Part shown: piece by piece, positions 60,450 to 64,000 of the stretch | Position numbering within the stretch: position 1 is the stretch's first letter | How the letters are laid out: each line of letters starts with the position of its first letter | Source of the DNA: Sweltsa coloradensis | Lineage: Eukaryota; Arthropoda; Insecta; Plecoptera; Chloroperlidae | Assembly (NCBI GenBank): GCA_024449915.1 | Contig: JAMZAV010000438.1 | Span: 1,550,001-1,614,000, forward strand | Direction of reading: 5' to 3' | DNA length: 64,000 bases | Translations under genes and position numbers: made by a program | The notes under the pieces: generated by a model | The model's database searches: none | What the model was told of the DNA's origin: nothing | What the model saw: only the letters and a program-made list of their open reading frames with translations

Positions 60450-62800
60450 TTAGCGAGACCTAAAGTTACAACTATCGATTGAAGTACACTCTGCGAATTA
60501 TCTAGTCATGCCTATTTTATATACGACTCTGTTTTATTCTTCATTAAAGTCGCAGTGACAGGAATGTTCGCCCTATCTGAAAAACGTTTTTTTAATGACA
60601 GGATCTGGACTTCTGCTCGAAAATTAACAACCATAATAAAACTATGAAGTATTTTAAAACCTCTATAAAATGTCGACAAGATCAGCATGTTTTTTAACAA
60701 GACAATAAAAGCGTAGGAATAGAGCAATAAAAAACTCTATACAAGTATAAAACTTTGAATGGGTATAAATCACGATAATGAACATCCATCTTCTCGCGAC
60801 ATTGTGCATGGCTCTGGTGCAAGTCAATACAAAAAAAAACAAACAAACAGATTCTTGGGACCGAATGAGTCAATTATTGAGCTCGCGCTACGGTTGAGCG
60901 GTTCTGCGTGAGGCGATCAACCAGAACTTGCCTCCCGTGACGACCTGGAAGAAGAAAGACTTGATCATGTCATCATCACTCTCAACTTTTTTAGGTTGGC
61001 AATGTAAAAACAAAAACTAAGTTGTTATGATCGATATAGTCGTACTCGTATCGCCTTTATTATTGTCCCTTATAGTCAGCTGATCTGATAGTACAATGAT
61101 TTAAAATACGATTTTAAAAGCTGCAAGCTGCAAGCTACAAACAATACAATACAATTATTGGTTCCTTCACAGTTCCAAGAATATTGGAATTGTCTTGCTT
61201 GTACATTAGCTATGGACCCGATACTCTAATTTTCTTTAATAAAGCAGTAATGGATTGTATATTTCAAAGAAAATTAGAGAATATTTCCTGGTGCCAACTT
61301 ACTCATCAATGACGCCCATGTCCAAAGACGTTTGTATAGATTTGAGTTTATTTTTAAAAACAGCTTGTTTAACTACGTACCATGTAAATAATTTCCGTTT
61401 CTATATAAATTCATTAATAATCTTTCTAATACTTTGCAAATACAGTTATATGTATAGGCCTTTGTAAAAATTATAAAATTGTTTTTGATTTTATTGTTAT
61501 ATCAAGCTAGAAGTATAGCTCGTTATATACTTGTGGCATGTTTCTTATACTAATATTACATACATTATACATATTATTATTACATTATATTTATACTTGT
61601 TTCAGCTACAATTACTAGGAGAGTAAGAAGGTGTTATAAATCGATAGCTGTAGCGTCAACTCGATGCTATACTCTAGTTTTGCAATAAAGCAAAGAAACA
61701 AATTGTTTTACTTTTACGTATTACGTATCAGCCATTATTCAATTTGCACTATTTGAAATTAATAGATTGCGGTGTCAACCTCTAAGGCGATCGTTTCTGC
61801 ACAAAATGACAATAAATAAACGTGACTTACTCATTTTTACGTAGAATATAAAATAATTGTCAATGATTAAATTTTAAATTACACCGTTGCTACTTTTTTC
61901 TTAACTAGAAACGAGTACAAGTAGTGAGCATGAGCTTAATGAGTAGCTAAAGATAATTTCAAAGGTCGAATAGCTATAGCAAAGTACTTTTAAAAGTAGA
62001 ACTAAAATATAAACGACATCTATTCGATGGATAATAATACAAGATCGTTCGTTCAGTTGATTACAGCGAAACATATTGCTAAACTTGCAATTAATTGTAA
62101 TAGCCGGATGTAGTTTAAATCTTGTTTGTCACGGTGTGTAGCTCCCCATGCACTCACACACACTCGCATGCTACAAACAAACAAACGTGGTGCGGTGCAA
62201 AATACAAACTCCATACTACCAACCTTGCAAGTATTTTCTGGAGAGCGAATAAACGGTTTTCGCTAAAGCAGGTGAATGATGTATGTTTTCCCTCTACCCA
62301 CTGAATAACAAGAATTGATTTTAATTATCAGACGTGTTTCTGCCCGAAGGAATTAATGACTATCTCAATTTTAACACACCTCTTTTCACAAAATATAACA
62401 TCACCCTGTAGGAAAAACAAGTTTAAAATGCAAATCATTTTCTTTCTCTTCTATAATGAGTTCCTTCATTTTAATGAAGCCATCATTCGCAATAAAATAG
62501 CATAAAATGTGTTTGAGTATGTTAAGGGGCGGAGCTCATAAATTATTCCCCGGTAGCTGGCTGGGCTGGCTGGCTAACTATAATGTCTCCATTGGGCGAC
62601 GAAACTCGGTGATTTCGATGCACGGATAGCAAGATTACAGACGTGAGTGAGCGCGTAATAAGGGGTTGTGTGCCACCAATGAATATGGATGCTCACAAAA
62701 GCTTGAATACCGGGAGAATATCAACAGTGGGTATAATTGAGACTCAGAATGGTAATGATGACTATGATGATGATGTAGGATAATGTTTATATTAACGAGG
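60450..62800. other. 5' flank or 5'UTR intron of LDH, nothing supported
   Basis: AT-rich DNA between the first coding exon and the GC-rich island. If the island is the promoter, this is part of a 5'UTR intron. A minus-strand GAGTAAGTCACG near 61826 is a possible but unproven donor. Confidence 0.35.
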
Positions 62801-62863
62801 ATACTTCGAATTACAACTTGTGCGACGCCGTAGGGGTAAAGAATGTACATAAGAACACCTTGA

Positions 62864-62990
62864 AGTATTCCGATCTGCTCCCCACTTTAGTTTCGCTTGC
62901 ATCGAAGATGACAGACGGAATGAGACGGACATCGTCCTTGTCTCGCCTGACGAAGACAGGGACAGTCGCTCCAAGCCCTGAGCTGAGCTG
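62864..62990 (-). other. possible unassigned coding exon
   Basis: One minus-strand frame is open for about 66 codons and reads protein-like: VPVFVRRDKDDVRLIPSV, then FDASETKVGSRSEYFK. GC content is near 50 percent, like the LDH exons and unlike the flanks. Possible acceptors are AATCAG or CTCAG near 62983-62992 and a possible donor is AAG/GTGTTC near 62863. The family is not recognised, and it has no ATG and no linked exon. Confidence 0.25.
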
Positions 62991-63059
62991 ATTACGACCA
63001 GACGAGTTTAGTCATCCGATCAAAACCTCGAACAACGGAACTACCAAGTTCAATCCGTT

Positions 63060-63640
63060 TTAAGTCTAATAGACGTCGTGTCCAGTCATCTCAATTAATC
63101 CACGGCGCGGCACCTTTCCTCGGTGAGACGTCTCTTTCTCATCTTTTTCCAATTGACCACAGTGCAGCGAGCGAGCCATCCAAAGCTCCCGTATCGAGAA
63201 ACAAAACACGTTCGCCCTCGGGCAGGACAGGTAGGTTTTTTGAGCAGGCTCCTCCCCCGCCCCCCTCTCTCCTGCCCCCCCTGCCGCCGCCGCCGCCGTC
63301 GAACCGTGTTGTACCCCCCACAGACATTCGGCCACCTCGGAGGTATACACAACCTGTTGGTGACGTCACAGCTCACAGCGCTCACTCGCCAGAACGAAGG
63401 AAAGACGTCTTCGTCTTCGTGTTCGTGAACCATTTCGAGTCTTGTTCGCGACCGGCTCGGGCGTGTTCTGTGCTCGTGTGTGCTACGTCACGTGCTGTGT
63501 GTGTTGGGCATGGGAGTTTGGGGTGTTGGTGACAGATGATGACCGTTCCCGACGACACATCGTTCTAGTGCGCAATGGAGGATGCAACGGTAAGACCAGC
63601 ACCACGTTCCTTCTGGAGAGCATGGCTCCGTATGCGTGGG
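63060..63640. promoter_or_regulatory. GC-rich island, candidate LDH promoter, possibly bidirectional
   Basis: This is the most GC- and CpG-rich stretch of the window. It contains a perfect CRE (TGACGTCA, 63361-63368), a GCC trinucleotide run near 63283-63299 and a CACGTG E-box near 63489. It lies 3.7 kb upstream of the LDH ATG on the transcribed side. On the plus strand ATG GAG GAT GCA ACG at 63575-63589 is followed by GTAAGA, which could be a tiny first coding exon of a divergent gene. Overlapping open frames on both strands look like GC-rich artefacts. Confidence 0.4.
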
Positions 63641-64000
63641 GTTGAAATTAGTTCACATGTTCCTACCACACCACTAGGTCTATATCACAACTCGGTCCTC
63701 GAATGACAGTGACACCAGCGTGGGGATGACACAAGTGAAGACACTTAGTTTCCATAGCACACTACACAACTAAGTACTAATAACCATAACCGAAATCATA
63801 ATGTATTATTTTAAATTTGCTTCGTAGAAAAACACATTCACTCCCTTCATTCTTCTTTCTGCCGTACACCAGCTGACATTTGCATGTAAGTTGCTGCAAC
63901 CTGACTAGCGCATATTTTAGTACTTAGTCAGTTCTGCGGAAGACTAGAATGCAGTTTAATCAGTTGATAGACAATAGATTGCAATGACATTTAACACAGG

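Noticed and set aside
63066..63433. Overlapping 76-112-codon frames on both strands
   Set aside because: GC-rich CpG island with Arg/Gly/Pro runs; mutual overlap and lack of family features point to non-coding promoter or UTR.

Overview
The window is a piece of an AT-rich animal nuclear genome, most likely an invertebrate. It has long introns with GT-AG splice sites, many microsatellites, and remnants of DNA transposons, Helitron-like elements, non-LTR retrotransposons and SINEs. Nothing bacterial or viral is evident. The species cannot be fixed from the sequence; the base composition and repeat types would suit several arthropod, mollusc or basal deuterostome lineages.

One protein-coding gene is clear. 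It is an L-lactate dehydrogenase-like gene on the minus strand, with seven coding exons running from the ATG at 59428 down to the stop at 31329. All six introns have GT-AG boundaries and the reading frame joins cleanly. Inner exon lengths are 118, 174, 174, 121 and 124 nt, close to those recalled for vertebrate LDH genes. The NAD-binding fold and the catalytic His/Arg are present, but several substrate-pocket residues differ from canonical LDH. A GC-rich island at about 63.1-63.6 kb upstream is a plausible promoter.

The gene carries local tandem duplications at three exon edges. The first coding exon holds three in-frame 105-bp copies of its Rossmann segment, two of them with an extra splice donor. 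A ~50-bp minisatellite in the next intron contains copies of the exon 2 acceptor. The donor end of exon 5 is partly duplicated. Skipping the two extra copies in exon 1 gives a normal 335-residue LDH; including them gives 405 residues.

Introns and flanks are packed with mobile DNA: a 2.6-kb snapback element with ~1-kb arms and a broken ORF of an uncharacterised family (51772-54384), a hAT-like element with an 8-bp target duplication lying 27 bp from a splice donor (44989-45935), four Helentron/HINE-like copies with a 3' hairpin and CTAGT end, three further long palindromes, LINE 3' ends, and a tandemly duplicated MITE-SINE composite. Positions 1-30,000 hold no gene I can support and look like repeat-rich intergenic DNA.
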